From positions 39,875,920 to 39,939,919 of the forward strand of contig NC_079515.1 in assembly GCF_000801105.2 (NCBI RefSeq): 64,000 nucleotides of DNA, read 5' to 3'. The notes beneath the pieces are model-generated. The model was not told where the DNA came from. It did no database searches and was given only the letters and a program-made list of their open reading frames with translations. Position numbers and translations under genes: made by a program. Below, piece by piece: positions 35,160 through 47,210 of the stretch; position 1 is the first letter of the stretch; each line of letters starts with the position of its first letter. This DNA is from Raphanus sativus (taxonomy: Eukaryota > Streptophyta > Magnoliopsida > Brassicales > Brassicaceae).

Positions 35160-36585
35160 ATGGGATCCTGTGTCTCCTCTTCTCACAACACCATCAAGAC
35201 TTCCTCTAATTCCGCCGCAAAGCTTTCGGCTCTAATCTCTGAACCTGACACGACATCCCCCGTTAAGAATGACATCATAAATCCGGCCACAATCAATGGG
35301 AACTCTTTCATAGATTCCGCTCCTCGGAATTCCTCAGGTAATATGATCGATCATATACTTCTTTGCGTTAATTTACTTTTTGTCCAAGAAACAAATAATT
35401 AAAGTTTAAACGAATATAGTACGTATTAAGTAACAAAAAGTTGTTAATAGCTGTGATCGATTGGTTGCTTTAGTGCCGACAAATGTAAAGTGGTTTGCTT
35501 TTTCAGGCCCAATCAAGATGTGCTGACTTAGTCATAAGCATTAGTTAGATGAAAATGAGCTTTTAATTTGATAAAGTTAGTTTGATGATGGTCATAAACA
35601 TGGGTAAATATGCATCGGGGATCTATCCATTTACAGAATAATAGTAGTAGGTACCACATGGACAAACGGTGAAGCGTACGCTAGAGGTTAGAATGTCTTC
35701 AAGGCATATACAGTTAGTGATATGTATAGTCTATAGATATACATGGACCACACCTCAAGTTGCAACTTTCATATATTATTTTCGCACCAAAAAAAACTTT
35801 CATATATTAAAAAAAAATCATAATGTTTAATAAATGTATGATGTTGCAACGTATTGTTGAAAAATCATAACAACCGTATAGTTAGTTAGGGGTACAGCTA
35901 CTGCATTCACTCAAAACCTCCAATTTCTTTAACCTTAGAGTTTAAAAATGTCCATTATCCTCTTCCTTGTGAGTTGTGACATATTATATGAGATAATGAT
36001 GATTTGGATTGTTTCTTAATGTAACAAAGAGGAGATCACGTTTTTCGATTCAAGGGGGTGGCTTGATTCTGACTGTGAAGATGATTTCATGAGCGTTGAT
36101 GGTGGTATGACGTTTATTGAGAAGTTACTTCTTTTAACTTATATCTGTATACAAATCTTCATTTTTTCCAATAAATAATGAATGAACATTTGACTTGTTT
36201 CATTGCAGAATTTACGCCGTCACGAGGAACAACACCGGTACATCACAAATTCTGTGACCAAACTAAAGCAGATGAGCAAAAATATAAAGAAGAACCGTCT
36301 CCAACAGACAACAAGAAGAGACTCATCGAACTCTTCAAAGAGACGCAGGATCAAGATGAGGATGACGTGGCAGAAGGCAAAGCAAGAGCATGTCTCTGGC
36401 TAAGAACACCGGCCAGATCTTCTGCACCGGCGACTCCTTATAATAATGATACAGAAAGACAACAACTCAAGAGAGTGAAATCGGCGGCTCAAGGCGGCTG
36501 CGTTCTGCGTTTGGTTTCTTGTAACAGCTTCACTGAGCGGCGACGGAAGATGATGAATCATACCCCCGTTCACGTCCAACGCTAA
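35160..36585 (+). CDS. N-acylated unknown protein, At3g27210-like
   Basis: Three exons in phase: 35160-35337, 36030-36104, 36209-36585, giving 209 residues, with a long first intron of 692 bp. The start MGSCVSSS has Gly2 and Cys4, the pattern for N-myristoylation plus palmitoylation, so the protein is likely membrane-attached. The core is the family signature FFDSRGWLDSDCEDDFMSVDG followed by EFTPSRGTTPVHH. The tail is basic and Ser/Thr-rich and contains RLVSCNSFTERRRK. I recognise the motif from the plant At3g27210-like family of unknown function. Gene order suggests the At3g01860 position. No catalytic residues are seen. The short exon 2 (75 nt) is required for the WLDSDCEDDF motif. Confidence 0.78.
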
Positions 36586-37162
36586 GCCACCCCTCCTCCC
36601 TTCCTAAGAAATCTTAATTAAACTACTATATACGTTTAGCTTCTTAATTTGTCCCCCCTAGTTTTTTTTTTAACGCTCTGACAATGTTCTCTTCGTAGCT
36701 CATAATGCCTTATTACATTTGTGTAATGCAATGCCATACAGAATTTGAAGCTTGATTCTAAAATAATATAAACTCCATTCCTATTCAATATATAATTATT
36801 TTACCCATGAAATCAGGATTTTAAATTTGTGACACAAAGAACTTGAATTTTTTATGCTATACTTGGAAATACACCTTAAGGTTATGTTTTTTTTTTTGTT
36901 AAAAAGGTTTTCCTAAAAAAAATTGATAAACTATAGCAAAACATATAATCATTTCTTCTCCATATAATCCGCCCATAATACATGTTCCATATATAATAAA
37001 ACTTTCGTCTAAAAAGTATAGTAAGTAGCAGTTGTACTTGTATGGAGTGGAGAAGAGAGGTGGAACCTTTTCCCTAAAATCCCAAGAGATAATTCTCAGA
37101 AAAAGAAAAAAAATCAGAGATAAAAGTTTTCCAGCTTTAACAAAGGCTAATAAGAGAGTAGA
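36586..37162. other. Spacer with DUF946-gene promoter
   Basis: AT-rich same-strand spacer with the 3' UTR of the upstream gene and the promoter of the DUF946 gene. No other feature is seen. Confidence 0.45.
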
Positions 37163-38893
37163 ATGCAATCATCAAATGAAAAAGCCTTTGAACTTTTCTG
37201 TTTTCTTCTTTTTGTACTCCTACTATTTGGTAACCAAACTCGAGCCAACTCCAATTTGAATCTCATATTGACCGGATATGAGCATCCATCTGCGTTGCCT
37301 GTGGAAACAACCTTCAAGTTTCCTTCTCCATTGCAAGTTATCCCCCCAGGTGGTGAGAGAAACTTTGGGAAAGGAAAAATAGATCTGGGAGGTCTTGAGG
37401 TAATCCAAATCTCCATCTTAACTTCTACGTCACAGAGAGTATGGAGAACTTTGGAGAGAGGACCTGATAACAGGGGAGTCAGCATCTTCCAGCCCATTAA
37501 TCTTCCTAGTGGTTTTTTCACCCTTGGTTTCTATGCACAACCCAACAACCGTATGCTTTTTGGTTGGGTTCTTGTTGCAAGAGACTTATCTGGGAATAGT
37601 TTGAGACCACCCCTGGACTACATCGAAGTCGGGAACACTACCTCCCTCACCGTCAAGCAAGACGGGGCTGCTTATTTTTGGCAGCCTTTATGTCCCAGTG
37701 GGTATGGAGCGGTTGGCCTATTTGTCACCACGTCTCCTTTGAAGCCTCCTCTAAGACAAGAATCTATAAGCTGTGTTGGATCCCATCTTACGGACCAGAA
37801 GAGCGAAGCTGATACATGGGTGTGGAGGATAGAAGAGATTACTTTTTATGGTTTGAGACCGGTCAACAGAGGAACAGAAGAGACAGGTATGTACACAGGG
37901 ACATTCAGTTTTCAGCAACAAAACTTTCCTCGTCCATTTTTGTCCTGCTTGAGAAATACAAAATTTGACTTGTCTAGCATGCCAAACCAAGATCAGACAA
38001 GAGTTTTGTTTCGAGCTTTCTCTCCTTTGATATATTTCCATCCCCAAGAAGAGTTTCTTCCTTCCTCTGTCGATTGGATTTTCTCCAACGGTGCCTTGTT
38101 ATACCAGAAAGGCAAGGAATCTAACCCCGTCCCTGTACAACCCAACGGTTCAAACCTTCCCCAAGGCGGCTTTGATGATGACTTATACTGGCTGGACTAT
38201 CCGGAAAAAACCGCAACGGAAAGGGTTAAGAGGGGAGACTTAGGAAACACAAAGGTTTATCTACACATCAAACCAATGTTTGGAGGCACTTTCACTGACA
38301 TTGTCGTCTGGATATTCTCTCCTTTCAACGGCAATGCCCGACTCAAGATTTTATTCATCAAGAGTTTGTCACTAGGAGACATCGGAGAACATATTGGTGA
38401 CTGGGAACACGTTACGTTGCGGATCAGTAACTTTAACGGTGAGTTGTGGCGCGTCTACTTCTCTGAGCATAGTGGAGGTAGTCTAGTAGAGGCATGCGAT
38501 CTAGAGTTTCAAAGTGGAAACAAACCTGTGGTTTACTCATCTCTTCACGGCCACGCAATGTTCTCAAAACCAGGACTTGTCTTGCAAGGCCAAGACGGAA
38601 ACGGCTTAAGGAACGACATGGCAAGAAGTGACAAGTTCTTGGATGCAGGTGTTGATTATGAGGTGATCGGAGGACCAGGAATCACGGAGCCACCATGGCT
38701 GAACTATTTTAGGAAGTGGGGACCAATCGTTCGACATGACGTTGAAAAGACCCTTGACAGTATCGCCAAGACACTGCCTCAACTTTTGCGTAAAAGATTC
38801 CGTGACCTCGTTCACAGTATTCCTCCCGAAGTGCTTCAAGAGATGGGTCCCACTGGTCCCAAAGTTAAAAAGTCTTGGTCTGCTGATGAATAA
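37163..38893 (+). CDS. DUF946 (Vps62-like) protein with signal peptide
   Basis: A single exon of 576 residues. The N-terminus (EKAFELFCFLLFVLLLFGNQTRA) is a hydrophobic signal peptide. The rest is the plant DUF946 family, sometimes annotated as vacuolar protein sorting-associated protein 62. It shows an N-terminal beta-rich half (VWRTLERGPDNRGVSIFQPINLPSGFFTLG), a central FRAFSPLIYFHPQEEFLPSSVDWIF block, and a C-terminal HIGDWEHVTLRISNFNGELWRVYFSEHSGG block with VVYSSLHGHAMF. No enzyme activity is established for the plant family. Position fits At3g01870/At3g01880, which I cannot tell apart here. A foldback element begins 28 bp after the stop, so it probably lies in the 3' UTR or at the poly(A) site. 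Confidence 0.85.
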   Translation: MQSSNEKAFELFCFLLFVLLLFGNQTRANSNLNLILTGYEHPSALPVETTFKFPSPLQVIPPGGERNFGKGKIDLGGLEVIQISILTSTSQRVWRTLERGPDNRGVSIFQPINLPSGFFTLGFYAQPNNRMLFGWVLVARDLSGNSLRPPLDYIEVGNTTSLTVKQDGAAYFWQPLCPSGYGAVGLFVTTSPLKPPLRQESISCVGSHLTDQKSEADTWVWRIEEITFYGLRPVNRGTEETGMYTGTFSFQQQNFPRPFLSCLRNTKFDLSSMPNQDQTRVLFRAFSPLIYFHPQEEFLPSSVDWIFSNGALLYQKGKESNPVPVQPNGSNLPQGGFDDDLYWLDYPEKTATERVKRGDLGNTKVYLHIKPMFGGTFTDIVVWIFSPFNGNARLKILFIKSLSLGDIGEHIGDWEHVTLRISNFNGELWRVYFSEHSGGSLVEACDLEFQSGNKPVVYSSLHGHAMFSKPGLVLQGQDGNGLRNDMARSDKFLDAGVDYEVIGGPGITEPPWLNYFRKWGPIVRHDVEKTLDSIAKTLPQLLRKRFRDLVHSIPPEVLQEMGPTGPKVKKSWSADE

Positions 38894-38920
38894 GATAATA
38901 TTTTTATTCACATAAAAAAA

Positions 38921-39632
38921 GAGAAATTCTTGGGTTCACTTCTAGAGTGGACATTTAGGTTCACCCAACCAATAGAATTTCGTTATTTCATATTCAATAT
39001 CTTTTAAAAAAGTAAACAAAATATTGTCAAGTTTTATTATATTTTTAAAATAAAAATAAAAATAAATAAAAAATAATAATAATTGCAAACAAAAACACGT
39101 TAAAAAATATATTTTAATACCTTCAACCAACACTAAACCCTAAATCCTAAATCCTAAACCCTTGGGTAAACCCTAAATCCTTGGTAAATTCAAAACACTT
39201 AGATAAATTCTAAATCCTAGAATTTAGGATTTATCCAAGGGTTTAGGGTTTATCCAAGGGTTTAGAGTTTACCCAAGAGTTTAGGGTTTATTATTTAGGG
39301 TTTAGTATTTAGGGTTTAGGGTTTAGTGTTTTGATGATTGTGTTAAAAGTATATTTTAAAAAATCAAAAGATTTATGATTTATCTAAGGGTTTACCATGG
39401 GTTTAGAGTTTATGATTTAGGGTTTAGGGTTTAGTATTTTGTTGACGGTATTTTAAATATAATTTTTTTTTGCTACTACTATTATTTTTTATTTATTTTT
39501 TATTTTAAAAACATAATAAAACTTGACAATATTTTTTTTCCTTTTTTAAAAGATACTGAATATGAAATAACGAAATCCTATTGGCTGGGTGAACCTAAAG
39601 GTTCACTCTAGGGGTGAACCCAAGTATTTCTC
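38921..39632. mobile_element. Foldback/MULE-type MITE with telomere-like core
   Basis: Ends are inverted: GAGAAATTCTTGGGTTCAC on the left and GTGAACCCAAGTATTTCTC on the right. The arms continue as inverted copies for about 200 bp each (for example ACCCAACCAATAGAATTTCG against the complement of CGAAATCCTATTGGCTGGGT). The centre (about 39130-39430) is degenerate telomere-type sequence, CCCTAAA on the left arm and TTTAGGG on the right. There is no open frame. Target duplication is unclear: the flanks ATAAAAAAA and TCGAAAAGA do not match. Mutator-type TIR elements of this shape are common in Brassicaceae; the class is an inference. Confidence 0.8.
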
Positions 39633-40965
39633 TCGAAAAGACTATAAATAATTGTTTTCTAAAATTTTATAAAAATGCAATTTAGGTTTCAACTCTCTCT
39701 GTTAAACTGTTTTGATTCGGTTCATGTGGTAAGCAGATGAGGAAAAAAAAGCTAATCATATATTATAGTAATGCTGCATGACATTTTATAAACATTACGA
39801 TCACATTATATCATTTTCAGTGCACCGCATGAGTGACAACAAAAGCTAAAACGTTTGTTTTTCGGATTTTATTAAATTAAACCCAAACTTTGCTCACGTA
39901 TTTAAAGCAACGCTTGCTCTAGAACTTGATCTACGAGTTACAGAGCCCTAGACGAAGAAGGACACGTCTTACCTAAGAGATGTGGAGACTGTCCTGAGTC
40001 TTATTTTACCTAAAGAGGAAAACAAATAGGGGCACATGTTGTGTCCTCTTCCAGAAGAGAAAAAAAGACCTTGGTAGGTATAGCAGTTGAGAAAAACATG
40101 GAAAGAGCCTATACAAGTCCAAGCCGTTTGGACAATGAGCTTCCATGTCGAGGCCAATGAGGTCCACAGGGTAGGCACCCTCCCTCTACGGAAACTCGGA
40201 TGCAGGCAACAATGGTATTTAGAGAAGCCTCATTTCCCATCAAACCAACCTGGGAATGATATGAATAATCTTTTGGTTGCTCAGTGAAACAAAAGAGACT
40301 TTTTGTTTTTGGGAAGAAGAAGACTAGGGTCTAAGTAGTAATTAAAGACCTGTCCGTCTGTCTGAACAAACCTTGCTTCATGAACAAAGCGAGTTGCTGA
40401 ATCACGCATGATCCTGTACATAAGCCAATCCCCAACCTTCTTACTCTTTTTAATTAAAATAATAATTGAAAAGCCCAAAATAAGAAGAGGCCCATCCAGG
40501 TCTATTAATCGACGCACTTTGAAAGAAGATTATAGGAGGATATATGTCAATTTTCAAGTGGGATGGAATGTCATCCGCAAAATGCCTTCCTTGCTCTGCT
40601 TTGCCTCCTCCTCCTCTTGCAACCACATGACGTGGATAAAAGGATAATGATGCTATAAACATATGTGTTTAAAGTAATGTCACAGAAGAATATAATCCCT
40701 TTGAATGAATGAATATGACCCCCAGAATCTCACAAGTTACTGCTGTGGCCTGCCCACGTCATTTGGAATCTTGAGTAACACGTGCGTGGGCATCATTCCA
40801 GCACAATGGGGTGGGTAAAATGGGCTGTGGGTGGGTGGTGGGCCTTTTATCCTCTCTTTTCTTTTCCCCCACTGACTCTCTCTCTCTCTCTGTGTTCTTA
40901 ACTTGAAGGGACTCTCTCGCTAGCTTCCCTCCCAAGGAGAGAGATATTAGAGATCATAGAACCAT
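39633..40965. other. Intergenic spacer and ACR6 promoter
   Basis: About 1.3 kb. A moderately GC-richer stretch (about 39950-40270) has open frames on both strands but no protein I recognise. The last 250 bp contain a G-box-like ACACGTG (40780-40786), GTGGGCC-type motifs (about 40837-40843) and a (CT)n leader tract (40876-40891) before the ACR6 start. Confidence 0.45.
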
Positions 40966-42779
40966 ATGGATGATGATGAATATGCCAAGCTCTTCCGTAG
41001 AATGAATCCCCCCAGGTTTTTCCTCCCTGCTCTACTTGTTCCTTCATATCTTTGTCAACAATATTTCAGCCTTACACCTATATTCATGTGTCACTGACAG
41101 AGTTGTAATAGACAACAACGCTAGCGATGATGCCACTGTTATTCAGGTCTCTTTTCAGTCTATCTTGATCTATATATATATATATACACACACTTTCCTC
41201 TCCTATTTGTTTTTACATGTTTGTTTGTTTGTTTTCTCATCTTACAACAGGTTGATAGTGTGAACAAACAGGGGACCCTCTTGGAAGTTGTCCAAGTCCT
41301 CACTGATATGAATCTTGTCATCAAGAAAGCTTACATCTCTTCTGATGGCGGTTGGTTCATGGACGTCTTCAAAGTCATCCACCAAGATGGCAACAAGATC
41401 ACTGACACTCAACTCCTTGACTTTATCCAAATGGTACCTACTCACATACTTAGCTTTTCTTTGGTGGTGTATGTATGTACTGTGTAAAAAAAAAGGTTGT
41501 TGGAACAATAATCAGAGGATAGAGCGCAACGCTGGCTGGTTTATTCCACCTTTAAGAAGTTCGGTTGGTGTCATGCCCTCTGACGAATACACCACCATTG
41601 AGCTCGCTGGAACCGATAGACCCGGTCTCTTGTCTGAAGTATCTGCTGTTCTCACAGACCTTCACTGCAACGTTGTCAACGCTGAGATATGGACTCACAA
41701 CACCAGAGCTGCTGCGGTTATTCACGTCACCGACAATACTACTAATTCAGCTATTACGGACCCAATCCGCCTTTCCACCATCAAACATCTGCTGTGCAAT
41801 GTAGTTAGGACCAACAGCGGCTCCAGGGCTGCAAAAACCGTATTTTCTTCTTCTGATACACACAGGGAGAGGCGCTTGCATCAGATCATGTTTGATGACA
41901 GGGATTACGAGGGAGCCAAAAGACCAAGGACATCAAGGCCCTGTGTCACATTAACAAACATTGACAAGGATTATACCGTTGTTACCATGAGGTCCAGAGA
42001 TAGACCAAAGCTTGTGTTTGACGTTGTCTGTACCTTGACTGATATGCAGTATGTGGTGTTCCATGGCATGGTCAGCACAGAACCACTTGTGGCTTATCAG
42101 GTTTTTTACGCCCCTTTTTTTTTTGTTAATGGATTTGACATGTAACACTTTCTTTTCTTTTTTTTTTGTCTCTTCTCTTGGGATCTTTTTCTAACCATAT
42201 AATATGCTGCAGGAGTTTTACATCCGCCATGTAGATGGACTTCCCATAAACTCAGAAGCCGAGCAAGACCGTGTTATCCAATGTCTTGAAGCAGCCATTG
42301 AGAGAAGAACCTCCGAGGTAATTAACCAATTAGGAAAATCACACACATTAGAGAATGTCTTCGAAATACTATATTTTTTTTTTTGCTTATATTATACTGG
42401 AACAGTAGAGAGATTATGCATACGAAACATGATAACTTTTCAGGGTTTAGAGCTGGAACTATCAGCAGAAGACAGAGTTGGTCTTCTCTCAGACATAACC
42501 AGAACATTCCGAGAGAACAGCTTAACTATTGTGAGAGCAGAGATTTCAACGCGAGAGGGTAAGGCTAAAGACACCTTCTACGTTACAGACGTAACAGGAA
42601 ACGCTGTTGAATCAAAAATCGTGGAGTCAATAAGGAAAGAGATAGGTGTAAGCAAGCTGAAGGCGAAGGTGAAGCAGAACGAGGAATGCTCTGTTCTTGG
42701 TACAAGCAGGGCTTCGCAAGAAACAACAATGGGGTCTCTGCTTAGCAACATCTTCAAAGCTAAGCCTAGTCTCCAGTAA
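40966..42779 (+). CDS. ACR6: ACT-domain repeat protein ACR6
   Basis: Six exons in phase: 40966-41015, 41101-41146, 41251-41433, 41516-42100, 42213-42317, 42444-42779, giving 434 residues. The start MDDDEYAKLFRRMNPPR is that of the ACR family. Four ACT domains follow, each recognisable by its strand-turn-strand core: VDSVNKQGTLLEVVQVLTDMN, ELAGTDRPGLLSEVSAVLTDL, MRSRDRPKLVFDVVCTLTDM and LSAEDRVGLLSDITRTFREN. ACT domains bind amino acids, and ACR proteins are thought to sense amino acids or nitrogen status; no enzyme domain is attached. Sequence and position fit At3g01990. The residue at the exon 3/4 junction is Met where I recall Lys in Arabidopsis, a minor change. Confidence 0.92.
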
Positions 42780-43089
42780 CTTCAAGCTCACTCATAATTG
42801 TCTCATAGAGTATGTGCTCTTGTATAGATAACAAAACTATTATTAGACAGGATTAGGTAAGGCATCATAAGCTAAGCTGGTTGCAAAAAGTAGCCCGTCT
42901 TCTGAAACAAATGTGGAGAAATCCTCTTCTTTTTTTTTGGGTAAAATTGTGTGGTCAAAAATAACAGGATGAACCTGTTTCTGTATTATGTTTATAGCAT
43001 CTGAAGAAACTTGTTGACGATTGAGATGTAAAACTAGTGGGTATTGATTAGTGAGCGTCGGATGATGTAATCAAGATAAGAGAATGTAG

Positions 43090-43273
<184 letters not shown>

Positions 43274-43393
43274 ATTACAAACTATTAATTGCAACTTAGC
43301 CTGTCATTATAGCTTTGGTTTGTTCCCCTAATCTTACCCATTTTCTAAAGAAAACAACAAAATAAACAATTAGAAAGCAGAACAATGAAGGTT

Positions 43394-43810
43394 TCAGAGC
43401 CAGAGTGCGCCAGCGTCTTTGAGGAGAGGAACGAGAGAACCGTTGATGTGAGAAGCCATGACTCTGTCCATAGCCCCAACCAGCTTACCGCCTATGAAGA
43501 CGACCGGAAGAGCACCTGGAGAAGAGGCGCCTGAGCAGCCCAGGAGACGAATGAGTGCCCGCTGGATGTCGCCGCCGTATGGGTGGAGGTCGAGCTCGTG
43601 AACGGCAGGGCTGACGCCCATTCCCCGGAAGAGACCCTTCACGGCATGGCACATGCAGCACGTGCTCACGCTGAATATTACCACGGCGCTCTCGGCCACC
43701 AGAGACTCTAGGCGAAGCAGGCTTGTGTCCGCCGCAAACCCCACGTCGCCGCCAAACCCTAAGTTGCTCATCTTGTATGATCCCCACGATTCCGTCTGGT
43801 ATTTTTGCAT
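43394..43810 (-). CDS. ROXY1: CC-type glutaredoxin ROXY1
   Basis: An intronless frame of 138 residues on the minus strand. The active site CCMC sits in [24 protein letters not shown], with [30 protein letters not shown] (glutathione-binding TVP-like and GG motifs). The C-terminal ALWL motif is needed for TGA-factor function in this class. ROXY1 controls petal initiation and anther development by acting on TGA factors such as PERIANTHIA. Length and sequence match my memory of At3g02000 apart from a few N-terminal changes. A TATAAATA box (minus strand, 43905-43898) lies about 90 bp upstream of the ATG. Confidence 0.93.
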   Translation of the reverse strand: MQKYQTESWGSYKMSNLGFGGDVGFAADTSLLRLESLVAESAVVIFSVSTCCMCHAVKGLFRGMGVSPAVHELDLHPYGGDIQRALIRLLGCSGASSPGALPVVFIGGKLVGAMDRVMASHINGSLVPLLKDAGALWL

Positions 43811-43897
43811 CTTTTTTCTTTTTTTAAAATCCTTTTACGAGTTAGTAAAGAGATCTGCCTCAAGTTTTGCTGAGGAGAGTGAGAGAGCCATGCAGAG

Positions 43898-43905
43898 TAT
43901 TTATA
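43898..43905 (-). promoter_or_regulatory. TATA box of ROXY1
   Basis: TATAAATA on the minus strand, 88 bases before the start codon, in a normal position for a plant core promoter. Confidence 0.65.
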
Positions 43906-44270
43906 GAGCAGAGGGCCATAATTATTCTCCTATAATTATTGTTTCTTTTATTATTGCATTTTGTTAGTAAGTGAGGGCCATAATTTGTGTATTACAATAA
44001 TAACATGATATTTACTATTTTATTAATTGTAAAAGAAAAGTTTAAAACCGATGACACATCACGATAGTGATTGCAGGTGAAACCAATAATCCTAGTTTTA
44101 ATAATCGTTCGGTAATATTGTATCGGAATATACAAAAAAAAAAACGAAATGAAAATAAATTAAGATGTGAAGAAAAAAGGAAGCTGGAGAAGAAGTAGAA
44201 CAGGCTTTTATCAGAGAGGAGTTGTTGGTAATAGACGGCTCTGCCTGTCCTTCTTGTCGGCTCTTACCAC
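43906..44270. other. ROXY1 upstream region
   Basis: AT-rich promoter region of ROXY1 on the minus strand; no separate gene is seen. Confidence 0.45.
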
Positions 44271-44570
44271 GCTCACCCATTAACTTTTTTTTTTTGGTCA
44301 TCTTTTAGATTAATAAACTGGTTCAGAACATTACATCATCTTCTTACAAACCGTTAACATATATATACCCTACCCAAAAGAATCAGTGGCATTCAAGCCA
44401 AGGAGCAAACCACAAATAGCTCCCCCTACGATCACACTAAACAACCATGATCACCCACAAAAAATAATCATCAAGAGACTCCAAGCGAGCAACTAAGAAG
44501 AGGGAAGCATTTCCTCATTGTGAAATAAATCAGCCAACCAATTGGACGCTCCTGGCTCACCCATTAACTT
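44271..44570 (-). mobile_element. Short poly(A) retroposon with 16-bp target-site duplication
   Basis: GCTCACCCATTAACTT occurs at 44271-44286 and again, exactly, at 44555-44570. The 268-bp insert between them reads on the minus strand as a short sequence ending TTTATTAATCTAAAAGATGACC and a poly(A) run next to the left copy. A perfect long duplication plus poly(A) is the mark of LINE-driven integration. The 3' end resembles plant LINE 3' ends, so a 5'-truncated LINE is likely; a SINE without A/B boxes is the alternative. Confidence 0.75.
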
Positions 44571-44822
44571 CTTCTTCCTATTTTTAATTAACTTCTTAAT
44601 TAATTTCTTGTCACTTAATTCTCTTTTCTTTTCTTAACAATATACACTTCAAAACCTTACTTTTTTCCCTTTTAAACACAGAAAACCCAAATTATATTTA
44701 TATATGGATTTCGCAGTAGAGAAAAGATGATGGAAAAGTTTATCAGCTCACCATACATATCTTTTTTTTTTTGAACAAACACCATGCATAATTTTATATC
44801 GAAGTTACAATGGTTTCGTGAG

Positions 44823-45030
44823 CTTAGAGCATTTTCAAAGCTAAAGGGCTTTTAGATTATTTTTTTTGGAATAAAAAAATTAAAAAATGAACTAATCGTG
44901 GACCGACACGTGTTGTGGGATTCGCGAACAGTAAAAAAAACCAAACCAAGATCGCCTTTTACAGAAGAGGCAAAAGGCAAGATCATCTTTTAAGAATCTA
45001 GTTAAGGGGTGGCGTTAAAGATGTTCTTAG
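44823..45030. mobile_element. Small MITE, GAGCAT-type terminal inverted repeats
   Basis: About 208 bp with imperfect ends: CTTAGAGCATTTTCAAAGC on the left and, reverse-complemented, CTAAGAACATCTTTAACGC on the right. No coding capacity. The TIR class (GAGCATCTCCAA-like) is widespread in plants. Confidence 0.55.
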
Positions 45031-45983
45031 ATTCATTATGTTTTATTCCAAAAACATATAATATCCATGAGGACCTTCTTGCCAAAACGACTCGAGCACG
45101 CATATATTTTATTACTCACGTAAATTGTTATCAGCCGATCGATCAGAATGGTTCCACCCGAGATCCATTCCGACCTAGTGGTGTGTCTTTGTGGGAAAAG
45201 AAAGCATGACCGACCTAATGGTGTTTTGTGGCAAAAAGTAAACGGCGACATTTAGTAATATGATGAAATGGATGCATTTTATGGATTTTGGCGGCACAGT
45301 TTCCTTTTAATCCATTTCAGTTTATGATAGAAAATTTATTACGAGCAATGAGTGTATATTTGTAGTCATCAGGAAGAAATATCTGTTAAGAAGTAAAAAG
45401 CTTATGGTTCTGATCCACATAGTCATGTGCGTTAAACTTCCGCATAGGTATTTTGTTACGTCGATAAGTATATGTAGTTCTAAAAAAGTATATGTAATCT
45501 CAGTTAATCGTTGAGGCCGTAAAATCGATCAGTAATAATTTGGCACGGGTTAGAATATAACAATGATGATGAGGTTTTACAATTTTATTCAATTAATTAA
45601 GAATATTAAGACGTGCTAATCGGTAAACACATAAAGTAAACATTTAAAATACATGCTGTTTGGCTACCACGCTTGTGTCCCTTGTATATAAAAGTATCTC
45701 AGGAGGTCCAAAGAAAATAAATCTCAAATAATAACCGAGCTAGTAATTGATGCCCGAGAGACGAAGATATGAATGTTGAATAGAGTAAGAGACGTCCGTA
45801 CAGTTATGCTCCCTCCATCTGAAAAGAGAGTTACTTCTTTTGGTGTTTTAACTCATGTGACATGACTCATGTCCCTATTTTTTAGAAAAATAAAAAAAGA
45901 GACTGTTTGCATGAATTATCGTAAAGGATATATAAACTTGTCGGATTGTGTTTGTCGGATCGTTTTTACTTATTATAAAAATC
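45031..45983. other. AT-rich spacer, no gene recognised
   Basis: No coding frame of quality is seen. The sequence around 45810-45850 (CTCCCTCCATCTGAAAAG) resembles the ends of plant transposons, but I could not find a partner end. Confidence 0.35.
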
Positions 45984-45984
45984 A

Positions 45985-47210
45985 TTTTTTTTTTTTGTCA
46001 TCTGGTGGATTATATTGATAACATGAACGTTTTTACACAAACACAAGCCGACAAGGAACCATCCTTTCGGAGCCATAAGCCGGCAAGGATCACAATCCTT
46101 CCGGAGCCAGATAAAACTACAAGATACAAAAGAACTAAAGGATGAATTACTAAAACATAAGCAGAAAACCTCATAAATAGAAACCGAAGTGGATGTCCTG
46201 ATGATAGCGACCATTGGAGAAGAGCGTACCGATTTTCAAACAACGGATAGAAACAAGTTAGGAACCTTGTTTGATGACTTGAAGAAATTTCCTATCCAAA
46301 GAACCAAAGAACCAATTTGGCAGAGACCTCAAAGCTCGCATAACCATAAGCCGGTACTTCCATTGGCTCCAGCCATATCGTAACACAAATAACACCATTT
46401 GGATCTTCATGAAAACCGGAGAAGACACTCTTGTCATGAACCAAAGCAGAGACCCTCCACATTTATTGAAACAAGACCCAAGGCTTATGCATAATCCATA
46501 ATCGTTCCTCCATATCCGACGAAACCAGGGAGATAAAGAGAAGGACAAGACTGAACCCATAAGAGCTTCGGAATCTGAAGACGTTAAACCGAATCGATAC
46601 GCATAAACCTTAAGCACAAAACTGAACCGGCTATTACGACCACCGCGAACCAGAACTAATGTACGAACCAAGAACAGTCACGCCATCGAACCTAAACCCA
46701 TCACAAGACAATCCTCCCTAAACGCTAGACAATAACTAAAACCGAAGCAAACTAACCACTTATGGAGGCCACATACAGGAGACACTTCAGGCTAACATAG
46801 ACCATGGATCTTCATCGGAGACAGCCCCTACCAAACCAGCTAAAAACCACCGCAGAGCCACATCGGAAACTGAGCCTTTCATCTCTCTAGATCATCTCAA
46901 TCAAAGGAGGAACAATATCTCAGCTCTAGTGAGAGCCACCGCTTTGAGTCACCGATGGACAACACCATAACCTTTCAAGATCAAAACTTTAAAAACAGGA
47001 CCTCCGCTTGAAGAGATCTGCAACCCCCATAGCAGAATACAACATAAACTACAAAAGCAGAAGAAATAAAACGAGTAGACCCGGCGGTGGTGCTATCGGA
47101 GCCACCACGCGCCGGTAATCGTAGATCTTAGCAGCGCCGCAGGCGGGAGACTTTGAGGGAGACGAGAGAGAATTAGGTTTTGTGGTACGATTTTTCGATA
47201 AGCCAAGAGT
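45985..47210 (-). mobile_element. Non-autonomous retroposon (Sadhu-like), minus strand
   Basis: On the minus strand the unit starts near GGCTTATCGAAAAATCGTACC (47190-47210), has a GC-richer 5' part with CTCTCGTCTCCC, and ends in poly(A) (plus-strand T12 at 45985-45996). Imperfect flanking repeats (CTTATTATAAAAATCATT on the left, CTTATTAAATCATT on the right) look like an aged target duplication. The longest frame (46671-46258, minus, 137 codons) has no known domain. The structure (about 1.2 kb, poly(A), no protein) fits Sadhu-type retroposons of Brassicaceae; the name is tentative. Confidence 0.5.

Noticed and set aside
46258..46671. 137-codon minus-strand frame as a gene
   Set aside because: It lies inside the Sadhu-like retroposon and has no recognisable domain or splice context.
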